Numbered from the stretch's first letter, positions 24,541 to 33,967 are shown. The stretch is DNA of 64,000 nt from JANYCO01 sp035535995 (GCA_035535995.1 DATLOZ010000022.1:186001-250000), one strand, 5' to 3'. The notes: generated from the letters alone by a model not told the origin. Translations and numbers: made by a program.

Positions 24541-26418
24541 TAAATTCTTTTCTACTCTTCGTACATTTCCCGCTTTATCTGTTACTTCCAGTACAAATTT
24601 ACCCTTGAGAGGTTTTGTTTTGTCCAGGCTTTCCGACCAGAGGGTTTTGTTTTTATGTTCGTAATTCATCAGGATCCACTTCCCGTCGAGCGTAGCGCGG
24701 AAACTGTCGATGCCTGATCCGGCATCAAATATAGTATATTTTATACTTTTTGGAGTATGAGAAACGTATTTTACCACTGGGCTGACGGTATCTCTTACCA
24801 AAACGAATTTACCCAAATATTTGGTTTGAGCAAGTAAATTATCGTCTCCCTGCACTGTTTCTTCGTATTTTCGCCCATTTAGCGCCAGGTAACTATTGGA
24901 ATAAAGCTTTTCGCCGTTTTCAGGAAGATAGGCAATATCCATCATTCCAAACACTGGTACAGAAGGATCGTGCAACTCCAGGCATGGACGGCCGGTAGGG
25001 TCTTTCAAGCATTTCATCTGCAGGTACAACGTGTCTATCAGGGAAGTATCTGAAAAACGAACGGTGAAATTGTCCATTTTTACTTCCTGCCTGGTATAAG
25101 AAGGGATCATTGAAACAAAATCAAATTCCTTCACATAACGGCCGATCGCCACCGAATCGGGAAGTCCTTTTCTAAGATCATACAAGTAGACCGGATAACC
25201 GTTGACTGTGTACGCACTTGGTACATCGAGCACTTTCCCTTTGAAATAAAAAGCCGCTACCGTGTCCTTTGCCCGGTCGCTTCTTAGTTTTAAAATATTT
25301 TCATAAACTCTGTATCCGTCTTTCCCCAATACATCAGTAACCACCTGGGCATGGTTATTTTCTTTTCCTTGTATTGTAAAAGTCAACGTAGAACTATTGC
25401 TGTAAGCATCGTAGATCGTGACTTCTATCTTGTAGGTCTGTCCGGGTTCTATAAAGATCCTTCCATTGTGGGAGGATTTTTTGTAGGAAGCAAGCCTATT
25501 GCCATCGGCCACATAGCATCGCTGGAAGCGCTGATTCTTATGAACGAGTGTTTCATAATCGATATGTGCGTTGATCTTTTTTCCATCGTCGAAGGAGAAG
25601 GTGTTGATGTTGTGAAAAAATGTTTCCTGTCCGTTTACTTTCACTTCCAGGCAAGAGATCCCGTATTGGTTATAGGTTTCGTTCATCCGGTCGTGTGCTT
25701 TGATCTCTACTCCTATATCGCCATAGGCATTGATCGGTTTGGTGAGCACATAGTTTTTACCTGTTTTCATTGGGCGGTATTCTTTTCTGCCGAATTCATT
25801 TTCTACCCTTGCATCAATGCCAAAACCCCGGAGTGCTACAAAATCAAATTCGGGAGGAATATTGTCTTTGATCTCTTTGAAGCCAAACAAGAGCGGGTTC
25901 CATACACGTTCCTGCGAGTCTCTTATTTCGTAGTGTAGGTGCGGGCCTCCGGAACTTCCGGTATTTCCCGAACGGGCAATGATCTGTCCTTTTTTTACAG
26001 GCAGTTCATTTTCTTTTAAAGGAAGATCGATGTCAAATGATTCCAGGTCGTATTGTTTATGGATGACCCAATTGGCAATGGTGTCATTGAATTTGTCGAG
26101 GTGAGCATATACAGTGGTGAGCCCGTTGGGATGGGTGATGTATAAAACTTTACCGTATCCGTAAGTAGAAATTTTGATCCGCGAAACATAGCCATCGGCC
26201 GAGCAGTAGACGGGAAGACCAATCTTAAAATCTGTCTTGATATCAATTCCTGCATGAAAGTGATTGCTGCGAAGCTCGCCCATACTGCCGGTCAGATGGT
26301 TGATTTGCCCGGGTTTAATGGGAAACATGAAATATCCCTTGTCTACTACCTCCTGATTCTGCGCGTATGTGTAAAATAGTGTGGTGAAATAAAATAGTAT
26401 TATGCTTAAAAACCTCAT
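24538..26418 (-). CDS. M23 family metallopeptidase, secreted
   Basis: A 626-residue exported protein starting at MRFLSIILFYF (ATG at 26418; the frame is open to 26457). The N-terminal third is an M23 (LytM) zinc endopeptidase domain with HFHAGIDIK (zinc His and Asp, about residue 49) and HLHYE (about 160). The remaining 400 residues are beta-rich repeats of unknown role, probably binding. M23 enzymes cut peptide cross-bridges of peptidoglycan. Residues are intact, so it is likely active. Alternatively it may be a regulator of division like EnvC/NlpD, but those lack zinc ligands. Confidence 0.88.
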   Translation of the reverse strand: MRFLSIILFYFTTLFYTYAQNQEVVDKGYFMFPIKPGQINHLTGSMGELRSNHFHAGIDIKTDFKIGLPVYCSADGYVSRIKISTYGYGKVLYITHPNGLTTVYAHLDKFNDTIANWVIHKQYDLESFDIDLPLKENELPVKKGQIIARSGNTGSSGGPHLHYEIRDSQERVWNPLLFGFKEIKDNIPPEFDFVALRGFGIDARVENEFGRKEYRPMKTGKNYVLTKPINAYGDIGVEIKAHDRMNETYNQYGISCLEVKVNGQETFFHNINTFSFDDGKKINAHIDYETLVHKNQRFQRCYVADGNRLASYKKSSHNGRIFIEPGQTYKIEVTIYDAYSNSSTLTFTIQGKENNHAQVVTDVLGKDGYRVYENILKLRSDRAKDTVAAFYFKGKVLDVPSAYTVNGYPVYLYDLRKGLPDSVAIGRYVKEFDFVSMIPSYTRQEVKMDNFTVRFSDTSLIDTLYLQMKCLKDPTGRPCLELHDPSVPVFGMMDIAYLPENGEKLYSNSYLALNGRKYEETVQGDDNLLAQTKYLGKFVLVRDTVSPVVKYVSHTPKSIKYTIFDAGSGIDSFRATLDGKWILMNYEHKNKTLWSESLDKTKPLKGKFVLEVTDKAGNVRRVEKNL

Positions 26419-26551
26419 GCTAATTTCTTTGTAATTGCGCGAATATAACCATTTCAAAGAAAAAAGAGTTTAAAAAACAAAGGACAATTTTGCAAACTTA
26501 TAAAAACAAGATGGGTGGCAAGGCTCTTAAAAATGGATCGTCAAAATAAAC

Positions 26552-26580
26552 AAAAAAGCGATCGCAAAAACGATCGCTTT
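26552..26580 (-). terminator. Intrinsic terminator of the barrel paralogue gene
   Basis: Perfect 10-bp stem AAAGCGATCG with a 6-nt loop, followed in the minus-strand direction by TTTTTTG and an AT-rich tail. It lies 26 bp after the stop of the gene at 26606. Confidence 0.88.
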
Positions 26581-26605
26581 CCATTCCGATAACAACAGTT
26601 GTTTT

Positions 26606-27232
26606 TTAGAAATTGATGCCCACAAGGAATCTGGTAGAATTGATCGCATTAAACGACCAGCCCTTGTAATTTGTATAAGTATTCTTATAGTTATATGGGT
26701 AAGACGCACTATAGGTACTATGAGTAATTGTATAATTGAGACTTCCTAAACACTCAATGCCTAGTACAAGTCTTTTATAATTATATCGAACACCGGTAAG
26801 CGGTTGCAAACTTATTGTCTGGCTTTCCTGTCCCTGTGTTACATACTCATTATGATTTTTTGATTTTGAATAACGGTAGGAAAGATCTGCTCCGCCATAC
26901 CAATAAAATTGTTTGAATAACATCACATTTTTCTGGATCCCTATAGCAGGCATTATAAAATAAGTATTTGTGCTTTGCACATTATTGGAATCGTTGGAAG
27001 AAGCATTATTATGGTTAAAGCCGCCAAAGAGCTGGGCGCGCAATGAAATGGTCTTGACATTTCTCCGGTACAATAATCCTGCTCCTCCGCTACTATTGGG
27101 AATGATCGAACTTGCATCGATAAGCAATTCATTTTTCCTGATCGCTTTGCTGGAATCTGAAGATGTATACTGGGCATTGATGGTTCCTATGCTTGCATAG
27201 CCAAGCAGGAAGAAAAAAAACATTTTTTTCAT
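26606..27232 (-). CDS. Outer-membrane barrel protein, tandem paralogue 1
   Basis: A 208-residue exported protein (signal ending near TINAQ, residue 20). The body matches its upstream neighbour in the order of motifs: RKNE(L/F), (M/L)YRRN(V/F)K, SLRAQL(F/Y)G, (I/V)GIQKN and G(V/I)RYNYK. It ends in VGINF, a C-terminal aromatic typical of outer-membrane barrels. No named family recognised. It probably arose by tandem duplication with the gene at 27367; the two have separate gaps and this one has its own terminator. Confidence 0.7.
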   Translation of the reverse strand: MKKMFFFFLLGYASIGTINAQYTSSDSSKAIRKNELLIDASSIIPNSSGGAGLLYRRNVKTISLRAQLFGGFNHNNASSNDSNNVQSTNTYFIMPAIGIQKNVMLFKQFYWYGGADLSYRYSKSKNHNEYVTQGQESQTISLQPLTGVRYNYKRLVLGIECLGSLNYTITHSTYSASYPYNYKNTYTNYKGWSFNAINSTRFLVGINF

Positions 27233-27366
27233 AATTAGTTGATTTAAAATAAATGGTTAAAAGAATAAAATTAATGTTCAACGCAAAATAATATTGAACT
27301 CACATGCTCCATACAAATCCTAAGCCACAAATTATTTTTCCTAAACTATTCCTACCAAAATAAATT

Positions 27367-27981
27367 TCAAAAAGTAATCCCTACTAAAATCTTAGTGAAA
27401 GAAAGCATATTAAATCCTGCCGAATTTTGCTGAGTATCGGAGGTAAACATGTTATAGGGTGCAGATGAATTGCTATGCACTTGTTCCAGTTGATATTTCA
27501 AACTGCCTCCGCACTCTGCTCCTACTACCAACTTTTTATAATTATACCTGATCCCCACCAAAGGCGCCAGGGACGTGGTATTGTAGGTGGTAATTTTTTC
27601 TGTATACCCGCTAGTAGTGTTGTTTTTTTGATAACTGTAAATCACATCCGCTCCATAATACAGATATAAATATTTGGCAACAGGAATATTTTTTTGAATT
27701 CCAACAGACGGAGATATAGTATATGAATCTGAATATTTGGAAGAAGAAGTATGGTTGTGGCTGTAGCTGCCATACAATTGCGCGCGAAGCGAAAAGCCTT
27801 TGAAATTCCTCCTGTACATCATCGCCAGTGCCGATGGACTGATCGATGGAATGAACTTAGCAATATTAAAAAGAAATTCATTTTTCCTGATCAGGCGGGT
27901 GGAATCCGGGGTGGAATATTGGGCATTGGTGGCTCCTGTTGTTGCACAAACAAGAAGCAAACAAAAAAACATTTTTTTCAT
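27367..27981 (-). CDS. Outer-membrane barrel protein, tandem paralogue 2
   Basis: A 204-residue paralogue of the next gene downstream, with signal MKKMFFCLLLVCATTGATNAQ, the same RKNEF, MYRRNFKG, SLRAQLYGS, SVGIQKN and VGIRYNYK stations, and the C-terminal VGITF. The pair diverge mostly in the loops (Ser/Thr/Asn-rich stretches), as expected for surface-exposed loops of a barrel. Function unknown. The region between the two (27233-27366) is AT-rich and shows no gene. Confidence 0.7.
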   Translation of the reverse strand: MKKMFFCLLLVCATTGATNAQYSTPDSTRLIRKNEFLFNIAKFIPSISPSALAMMYRRNFKGFSLRAQLYGSYSHNHTSSSKYSDSYTISPSVGIQKNIPVAKYLYLYYGADVIYSYQKNNTTSGYTEKITTYNTTSLAPLVGIRYNYKKLVVGAECGGSLKYQLEQVHSNSSAPYNMFTSDTQQNSAGFNMLSFTKILVGITF

Positions 27982-28054
27982 ACGAAGTGAATTAGAATAA
28001 ATGATTTAGCTAAAATAATTATTTCTGTTTTCCCTTCTATTTAATATGTTCGTT

Positions 28055-29941
28055 CTAAATTTTTTCTGAAAGCTCCAGCCAGCGCATAGACTTTTCCTCC
28101 GAAGCATGATTCAGCTTTTCTATTTCCGCCGACCATTCTGCAAGCTCCTGGTAACTGCCTTTACCGGAGTTGAGCTTTTCTACCAGCACAGCTTTTTTCT
28201 GCTCCATTTGCTGAATATCTTTTTCAAGTTCTTCGTATTCTTTCTTTTCTTTGAAAGAAAGTTTTTTGGAAGAAGAAACTTGTTCTGTTTTCGGGCTTTC
28301 TTTTTTCTCTTCCTGGAACGTAGTATTGGTCACCGAAGGACGGGCATTGCCGGTCTTTGCTTCTTCCTCTTGTTCCTCGCGATAGTCGGTATAGTTTCCA
28401 TTGAAAATGCGTACATATCCGTTGCCTTCAAACACGAATAGCTGCTCCACTAGACGATCCATGAAATAACGGTCGTGTGATACAATTATTAGACATCCGC
28501 CAAAATTCATCAGGAAATCTTCCAGTACGTTTAGTGTGGCAAGATCAAAATCGTTGGTAGGCTCGTCGAGAATGAGGAAGTTTGGATTTTTGATCAGGAT
28601 ACGCATCAGGTGCAAACGCTTACGCTCGCCACCACTCAGCTTGGACACTGGTGTATATTGCAGCGCCGGTGGGAACAGGAAATATTCCAGGAATTTAGAA
28701 ACCCCCATCGTAGTGCCATCGCCAAGTGTGATGTACTCGGCAATTTCTTTTACTACTTCGATCACACGCATGTCTTCTTTCAGCACGAGTCCTTGCTGGG
28801 AGAAATAGCCAAACAAAGTTGTTTCACCTTTGTCAATCTTTCCTTTATCCGGGGCTAGTTGGCCGGTGAGCATGTTCAGGAGCGTGGATTTTCCCATTCC
28901 ATTTTTTCCTACAATACCAATCCGGTCTTTTTTCTTGAAGATGTATGAGAAATCGTCAACAATTTTTTTATCGCCAAAATTTTTAGAAATATGTTCTACT
29001 TCTATCACCTTATTCCCCTGGCGGGTTTGCTTGATATTGAGTTCTAGTTTTTTTACTTCTTCCTTTCCTGCAGCTTTTTCTTTCAGGTCATCAAAAGCAT
29101 CGATGCGGTATTTGGCTTTGGTACCCCTGGCTTTTGGCTGACGGCGCATCCATTCAAGCTCTTTCTTCATCAGGTTCCTGGCCTTGTCGGTAGAGGCCTG
29201 ATGTTGTTGCTCGCGCTCTGCTTTTCGCTCTAAGAAATAACTGTATGTGCCTTTGTATTTAAATACTTCTCCCCTATCGAGCTCTACGATTTCGTTGCAT
29301 ACTTTATCAAGAAAATAACGGTCGTGTGTGACCATCAGGATCGTGGTATTTTGTGTGGAGAGAAATCCTTCGAGCCATTCAATTGTGTCGAGATCAAGGT
29401 GGTTGGTAGGCTCATCCATGATGAGAAGATCCGGGAGATCAATCAGGACGCGGGCCATGGCCACTCTTTTTTTCTGTCCGCCGGAAAGTGTATCTACATT
29501 TTGTTCCTGGTTTTGGATCCCCATATAGCTTACGATCTGTTTCACACGCTGGTCATAATCCCATGCATTGAGCGCTTCCATCCGTTCCATAGCTTTTTGA
29601 AAAGCCGTTTCATTTTCCGGGTTTTCCAGCGCTGCTTCGTAGGCATGAATAGCTTTGACCACTTCACTGTTGGGATTAAAAAGCGCTTCCGAAACTTTTT
29701 GTCCAGGCACAAATTCAGGATCCTGGTCCAGGTATCCTACGGTGATGTCTTTGCTTACTGCTACTTGTCCGCCGTCGGAAGGAATTTTACCTGCAAGAAT
29801 TTTGAGCAGGGTAGATTTTCCTGTACCGTTTACTCCTACCAACGCCACTTTCTGCCCACGCGAAATGCCGATGTTTATATTTTGGAACAGCCATTTTTCA
29901 TTATAAGATTTGGAGATGCCTTCGGCAGAAAGGTAATTCAT
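28055..29941 (-). CDS. ABC-F family ATPase, Uup type
   Basis: A 628-residue soluble twin-ATPase protein without membrane segments. Domain 1 has Walker A GVNGTGKST, signature LSGGQKKR and Walker B LLIMDEPTNHLD. Domain 2 has GKNGMGKST, LSGGERKR and FLILDEPTNDFD. The C-terminal 90 residues form a charged coiled coil (KEKKEYEELEKDIQQMEQKK) of the kind that in Uup binds DNA. ABC-F proteins act on the ribosome; Uup also affects transposon excision. All six nucleotide motifs are intact, unlike the second ABC-F at 46.6 kb. It stands alone. Confidence 0.92.
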   Translation of the reverse strand: MNYLSAEGISKSYNEKWLFQNINIGISRGQKVALVGVNGTGKSTLLKILAGKIPSDGGQVAVSKDITVGYLDQDPEFVPGQKVSEALFNPNSEVVKAIHAYEAALENPENETAFQKAMERMEALNAWDYDQRVKQIVSYMGIQNQEQNVDTLSGGQKKRVAMARVLIDLPDLLIMDEPTNHLDLDTIEWLEGFLSTQNTTILMVTHDRYFLDKVCNEIVELDRGEVFKYKGTYSYFLERKAEREQQHQASTDKARNLMKKELEWMRRQPKARGTKAKYRIDAFDDLKEKAAGKEEVKKLELNIKQTRQGNKVIEVEHISKNFGDKKIVDDFSYIFKKKDRIGIVGKNGMGKSTLLNMLTGQLAPDKGKIDKGETTLFGYFSQQGLVLKEDMRVIEVVKEIAEYITLGDGTTMGVSKFLEYFLFPPALQYTPVSKLSGGERKRLHLMRILIKNPNFLILDEPTNDFDLATLNVLEDFLMNFGGCLIIVSHDRYFMDRLVEQLFVFEGNGYVRIFNGNYTDYREEQEEEAKTGNARPSVTNTTFQEEKKESPKTEQVSSSKKLSFKEKKEYEELEKDIQQMEQKKAVLVEKLNSGKGSYQELAEWSAEIEKLNHASEEKSMRWLELSEKI

Positions 29942-29968
29942 ATTTTCTGTTTTTTTACAAAGGTAGTT

Positions 29969-30220
29969 AGAAATTATGAGTTATGAATGTTGAGTTATGA
30001 ATTTGTCCGACAAGTATAGAGATGCCAGATACCAGATCCCGGATGATAAATAGTAAATAGATAAAAGGCTTCAATAATCCAGTGGACAATTGTTTGTAGA
30101 GGCTGGCAATCTTGTAAAAACTACTACTATTACTATGAGTTTCACCCTTATCTGGAATCTTGCATCTGGTATCCGGCATTCAATCATTCAAAATTCATAA
30201 CTCATAATTCATAATTTTAT
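29969..30220. repeat. Nested heptad repeats, families A outside and B inside
   Basis: Order: family A arm (29969-29999), family B arm (30021-30048), family B opposite arm (30153-30180), family A opposite arm (30190-30216). One hairpin set is nested inside another. It fills most of the 305-bp gap between divergently transcribed ABC-F and crtI genes; nothing else is visible except a weak TAACTTCG element near 30229. Confidence 0.8.
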
Positions 30221-30246
30221 TAACTTCGGGCATTCAAAAATTAGTT

Positions 30247-31722
30247 ATGTCTAAAAAAGTACTGGTAATCGGCAGTGGTTTTGCTGGAATTGCTTCGGCG
30301 GCTTTGCTGGCGAAAAAAGGATACGATGTCACCGTTCTGGAAAAGAACAGCAGCCTCGGAGGCCGCGCAAGGCAAATGGTAAAGGATGGATATTATTTCG
30401 ATATGGGCCCAAGCTGGTATTGGATGCCGGAAATATTTGATGATTTCTTCAAACACTTTGGGAAAAAAGCCACCGACTTCTATGAACTCGAACGCCTCGA
30501 TCCTTCTTACCGCGTCTACTTCGGACAAGACGATTTTGTAGATATTCCTGCATCATTAGACGGCGTCTACCAACTTTTCGAAAGGATTGAAAAAGGCAGC
30601 AGCGAAGGATTGAATAAATTCCTGGAAGAAGCTAAATATAAATACGAGATCGGCATGGGTGAGTTTGTGCATAAGCCAAGCCTTTCCATCATGGAGTTTG
30701 TCGATCTTCGCATCTTTAAGTCGCTGTTCAAAATGCAGCTTTTGACCTCGATCACCAACCATATCAAGCAATTTACTTCCAATAAAAAATTACTTTCCTT
30801 ACTTGAATTTCCCGTGCTGTTCCTTGGCGCGAAACCACAGGACACACCTGCTTTGTACAGCATGATGAATTATTCCGACATCGTGCTTGGCACCTGGTAT
30901 CCGCATGGCGGAATGTATTCGGTGGTGAAAGCGATGGTGAAGGTAGCAGAAGACCAAGGCGTGAAATTTCGTGTAAACGAAAATGTAGAAAAGATCAACG
31001 TTAAAAACGGCCGCGCTTATTCCGTAACTTCCAACGGCAAAGAAATCCAGGCAGACGTCGTAGTGGCTGCGGCCGACTATGCGCACGTAGACCAACACCT
31101 GCTTTCGCCGGAGCATAGACGCTACTCTGCCAAATATTGGGACACCCGCAAGCTAGCTCCTTCCTGTCTTCTTTATTATATCGGACTGGATAAGAAGCTT
31201 AACAATATTCTTCACCACACATTATTCTTCGACGCAGACTTTAACCAACATGCGGCTGAGATCTACGACCACCCACAGTGGCCGAGCGATCCGCTGTTGT
31301 ATACTTCTTGTCCTTCGCAGAACGATCCAACGCTGGCGCCTCCTGGCAAGGATATCCTTTTTGTACTGATCCCAGTAGCGGTAGATCTGAAAGATACACC
31401 AGAGATCCGCGAGAAGTATTTAGCCATGGCTTTGGAGCGTGTAGAAAAAAGACTAGGCCAGTCGATCCGCCCGCATATTGTGGTGAAAGAAAGTTATGCA
31501 TATTCTGATTTTGTAAAAGATTATAACTCGCTGAAAGGAAATGCTTACGGACTAGCCAACACTATTATGCAAACTGCTTTCCTGAAGCCTTCGATGAAAA
31601 GCAAGAAAGTAAAAAATCTATACTACACCGGCCAGCTCACCGTACCAGGCCCGGGAGTACCGCCTTGCCTTATCTCGGGAGAAGTAGTGGCCAATCTGGT
31701 GGAGAAGGAGAATGGAGTGTAA
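30247..31722 (+). CDS. crtI: Phytoene desaturase
   Basis: FAD-dependent desaturase that turns phytoene into lycopene by four desaturations. The 491-residue protein has the N-terminal dinucleotide-binding motif GSGFAGIASAALLAKKG (about residue 8), and the C-terminal signature region PGPGVPPCLISGEVVANLV. It is the first gene of a six-gene plus-strand carotenoid cluster (crtI, crtB, an unknown gene, cruF, crtZ, crtYcd). A 136-bp gap with a family C repeat separates it from crtB. Confidence 0.95.
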   Translation: MSKKVLVIGSGFAGIASAALLAKKGYDVTVLEKNSSLGGRARQMVKDGYYFDMGPSWYWMPEIFDDFFKHFGKKATDFYELERLDPSYRVYFGQDDFVDIPASLDGVYQLFERIEKGSSEGLNKFLEEAKYKYEIGMGEFVHKPSLSIMEFVDLRIFKSLFKMQLLTSITNHIKQFTSNKKLLSLLEFPVLFLGAKPQDTPALYSMMNYSDIVLGTWYPHGGMYSVVKAMVKVAEDQGVKFRVNENVEKINVKNGRAYSVTSNGKEIQADVVVAAADYAHVDQHLLSPEHRRYSAKYWDTRKLAPSCLLYYIGLDKKLNNILHHTLFFDADFNQHAAEIYDHPQWPSDPLLYTSCPSQNDPTLAPPGKDILFVLIPVAVDLKDTPEIREKYLAMALERVEKRLGQSIRPHIVVKESYAYSDFVKDYNSLKGNAYGLANTIMQTAFLKPSMKSKKVKNLYYTGQLTVPGPGVPPCLISGEVVANLVEKENGV

Positions 31723-31726
31723 TCTT

Positions 31727-31824
31727 AATTTTAAATTATGAATTTAAATTTTAAATTATTACCTGGAGTTTTTTGCGAAGCGATAAAAATAATTTAAAAT
31801 TCAAAATTTAAAATTTAAAATTAT
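31727..31824. repeat. Heptad repeat, family C, inverted
   Basis: Arms made of AATTTAA, AATTCAA and TTTAAAT heptads at 31727-31760 and 31791-31824 between crtI and crtB. It could be a transcript hairpin inside the carotenoid operon and so set relative expression of crtI and downstream genes. Confidence 0.7.
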
Positions 31825-31858
31825 CTATCTTGCAGGTCGAGAAAATTTATTCAGTCAA

Positions 31859-32695
31859 ATGAAACAATTATACGACGACGTAACCTTCAAATGCAGTAAG
31901 CTGATCACCAATTGTTATAGTACCTCTTTTTCACTTGGGACTTATTTTCTTGGAAAAGAATTCAGAATGCCTGTATACGCCATCTATGGCTTCGTACGCT
32001 TTGCCGATGAGATCGTCGATACCTTTCACGAATACAATAAACTCGAGCTACTCGACCGCTTTACAGCAGACACCTACCGCGCACTGGACGAAAAGATCAG
32101 CCTCAACCCGGTACTTAACAGTTTCCAACTCACTATCAATAAATACAAGGTAGACCGCAAGCTGATCGATACGTTTTTGAAAAGCATGCGAATGGATCTT
32201 GACAAAAAAAATTATAGCCAGGAAGGTTATGAAGAATACATCCTGGGCTCAGCAGAAGTGATCGGCTTGATGTGTTTGAAAATATTTGTACGCGGTGATG
32301 AGAAAGTCTACCAGGAACTAAAACACGATGCTATGAAGCTCGGCTCCGCTTTCCAGAAGATCAACTTCCTGCGCGATCTCAAAGCCGACTACCAGATAAT
32401 GGGACGTACTTATTTTCCAGGATTGGAGATCTCCAGATTTGACGAGACGAGTAAAAAGGAAATTGAAAAAGATATTCAAAAAGATTTCGATGCTGGCTTA
32501 AGAGGCATTCGCCAATTGCCGAAAGAGAGCCGCTTCGGCGTGTATATTTCCTATACCTATTATCTTTCACTTTTCAGAAAAGTAAAACGTACTCCTGCCT
32601 CAGTGATCCTGAACCAAAGGATCCGGATTTCGGATGGAAAAAAATACCTTCTCTTTGGCTGGTGTTTGCTACGTCATAAGCTGAACTTAATTTAA
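31859..32695 (+). CDS. crtB: Phytoene synthase
   Basis: Joins two geranylgeranyl diphosphate molecules to phytoene, the first committed carotenoid step. The 278-residue squalene/phytoene-synthase-fold protein has both Asp-rich magnesium sites: RFADEIVDTFHEYN (about residue 43) and NFLRDLKADYQIMGRTYFP (about 170). It follows crtI and precedes the unknown secreted protein with only a repeat between. Confidence 0.94.
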   Translation: MKQLYDDVTFKCSKLITNCYSTSFSLGTYFLGKEFRMPVYAIYGFVRFADEIVDTFHEYNKLELLDRFTADTYRALDEKISLNPVLNSFQLTINKYKVDRKLIDTFLKSMRMDLDKKNYSQEGYEEYILGSAEVIGLMCLKIFVRGDEKVYQELKHDAMKLGSAFQKINFLRDLKADYQIMGRTYFPGLEISRFDETSKKEIEKDIQKDFDAGLRGIRQLPKESRFGVYISYTYYLSLFRKVKRTPASVILNQRIRISDGKKYLLFGWCLLRHKLNLI

Positions 32696-32716
32696 TATCG
32701 ATGGCAGTCTATAATA

Positions 32717-32799
32717 GATACCAGATGTCGGATACCAGATGCCGGATAATGTTGGTTGTTAATTTCATCTCGCATCCGGCATCTCGCGTCCGGTATCTT
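32717..32799. repeat. Heptad repeat, family B, within the 5' end of a gene
   Basis: GATACCA/GATGTCG heptads at 32717-32746 face CATCCGG/CATCTCG heptads at 32773-32799. The second arm lies inside the coding frame of the next gene and encodes residues around SHPASRVRYLS, ahead of its signal-peptide core. Confidence 0.75.
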
Positions 32800-33300
32800 T
32801 CAACAATTTTCCTGATCTTTTGCACCGCTTTATCAGCATTCAGCCAGCAAGCTGTGACAATCGAAGAAGCAAGAAAGATCTATGCAGAATCGATGGATGA
32901 TAAGGCTACTTGCGAAGCGGCCTATCTTCGTTTTGCTTCGGTGAAAAACAGTGGCAATCCCTTGCTTACCGGCTACAAAGGAGCGATCACGGTAGCGATG
33001 TCCAAACATGAAAAGACCACGAAAGCAAAAATTTCTTTTTTCAACGACGGAAAAAAACTAATTGAAAGCGCAGTACTGGAAGACAATTTGAATGCGGAGC
33101 TGAGATTTATTCGTTTTACCATACAAACCAATGTACCTGCGGCGTTGAAGTACAATAAGAATATTGAAGCTGATAAAAAATTTATCATTGATCATTTCTC
33201 AACCATTAAAAACGCAGACATTCGGTCGAGGATTAAAAAATATATGCTGCAATCTAAGAACGTAACTGCCGAAGAAAAACAAAAGATCAATGCGCTTTGA
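32749..33300 (+). CDS. Unknown secreted protein in the carotenoid cluster
   Basis: 183 residues from the ATG at 32749; the frame extends to 32701, but that part is only repeat DNA. A signal peptide ends near SAFSQ, and its n-region is repeat-encoded. The mature part is mainly helical and charged: TIEEARKIYAESMDDKATC, an Ala/Lys core, then two Lys-rich C-terminal helices. I see no known catalytic motif. It overlaps the cruF start by 11 bp, which argues for translational coupling. Its place between crtB and cruF suggests a role in carotenoid handling or assembly at the envelope, but the family is not recognised. Confidence 0.7.
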   Translation: MLVVNFISHPASRVRYLSTIFLIFCTALSAFSQQAVTIEEARKIYAESMDDKATCEAAYLRFASVKNSGNPLLTGYKGAITVAMSKHEKTTKAKISFFNDGKKLIESAVLEDNLNAELRFIRFTIQTNVPAALKYNKNIEADKKFIIDHFSTIKNADIRSRIKKYMLQSKNVTAEEKQKINAL

Positions 33301-33946
33301 CAGCCAATTCATAAAAGAGAAATTGAAGAGTTATGAATTTTCTATATTCATCATTCTTTTATTTCACGTAAGTGGTCTTATAGGCCTTCAAACTTCCAGC
33401 CGCGACTGGTTCCTGGCGCTTACACCGCTGAACCTACTCGTGTCTTTTATCGCCATGTTCCGCCACGAAAATTATCGCAACCTTACCCTCCTATCGTTTA
33501 CAATGCTTATTTTTCTGTTGGGTTTTCTGGTGGAAGTTGCGGGCGTCAATACTGGCTTGGTATTCGGAGCATATCGGTATGGACCGGTATTGGGATTGAA
33601 ATTCTTTAATACTCCCCTGATGATTGGTGTCAACTGGTTTGTAATGGTTTTCTGCATTGGCGTGGTGGTAGAAAAAACAAAATTTCCAACTGTGGTGAAA
33701 GCCCTGCTGGGCGCCGGCATTATGGTGGTGAGCGATTATATCATCGAGCCTGTAGCCATTGCTTATGACTTCTGGACCTGGAGTGATGCCGTTGTACCAT
33801 TTCAGAATTATGCCGCCTGGTATTTGTTTTCCTTTTTGTTCTTGTTGATCTTCTATCGGTTCGATATCGAAAAAAATAATAAAGTAGCACCCTGGCTATT
33901 ATGCACCCAGATTGTTTTCTTTCTAACATTAAATTTATTACTTTAG
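33290..33946 (+). CDS. cruF: CruF-type carotenoid 1',2'-hydratase (DUF422 family)
   Basis: A 218-residue membrane protein with about seven helices. Family features include FLVEVAGVNTGLVFGAYRYG and SDYIIEPVAIAYDFWTW, which hold the conserved Glu/Asp residues of the DUF422/CruF group. These enzymes add water to the psi end of gamma-carotene or lycopene, giving a 1'-hydroxyl group as in saproxanthin and myxol. The start overlaps the previous gene. The combination with CrtYcd and CrtZ points to a monocyclic hydroxylated carotenoid. Confidence 0.85.
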   Translation: MRFDSQFIKEKLKSYEFSIFIILLFHVSGLIGLQTSSRDWFLALTPLNLLVSFIAMFRHENYRNLTLLSFTMLIFLLGFLVEVAGVNTGLVFGAYRYGPVLGLKFFNTPLMIGVNWFVMVFCIGVVVEKTKFPTVVKALLGAGIMVVSDYIIEPVAIAYDFWTWSDAVVPFQNYAAWYLFSFLFLLIFYRFDIEKNNKVAPWLLCTQIVFFLTLNLLL

Positions 33947-33967
33947 TAGAATCATTCTGACACAGTT

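Noticed and set aside
26552..26580. GCGATCGC as a HIP1-type cyanobacterial palindrome
   Set aside because: Single occurrence that serves as the stem of a terminator; the genome is not cyanobacterial.
29967..30179. A 70-residue open frame on the minus strand
   Set aside because: It is composed mainly of the family A and B repeat sequence and has no codon bias or ribosome-binding site; it is a chance frame.
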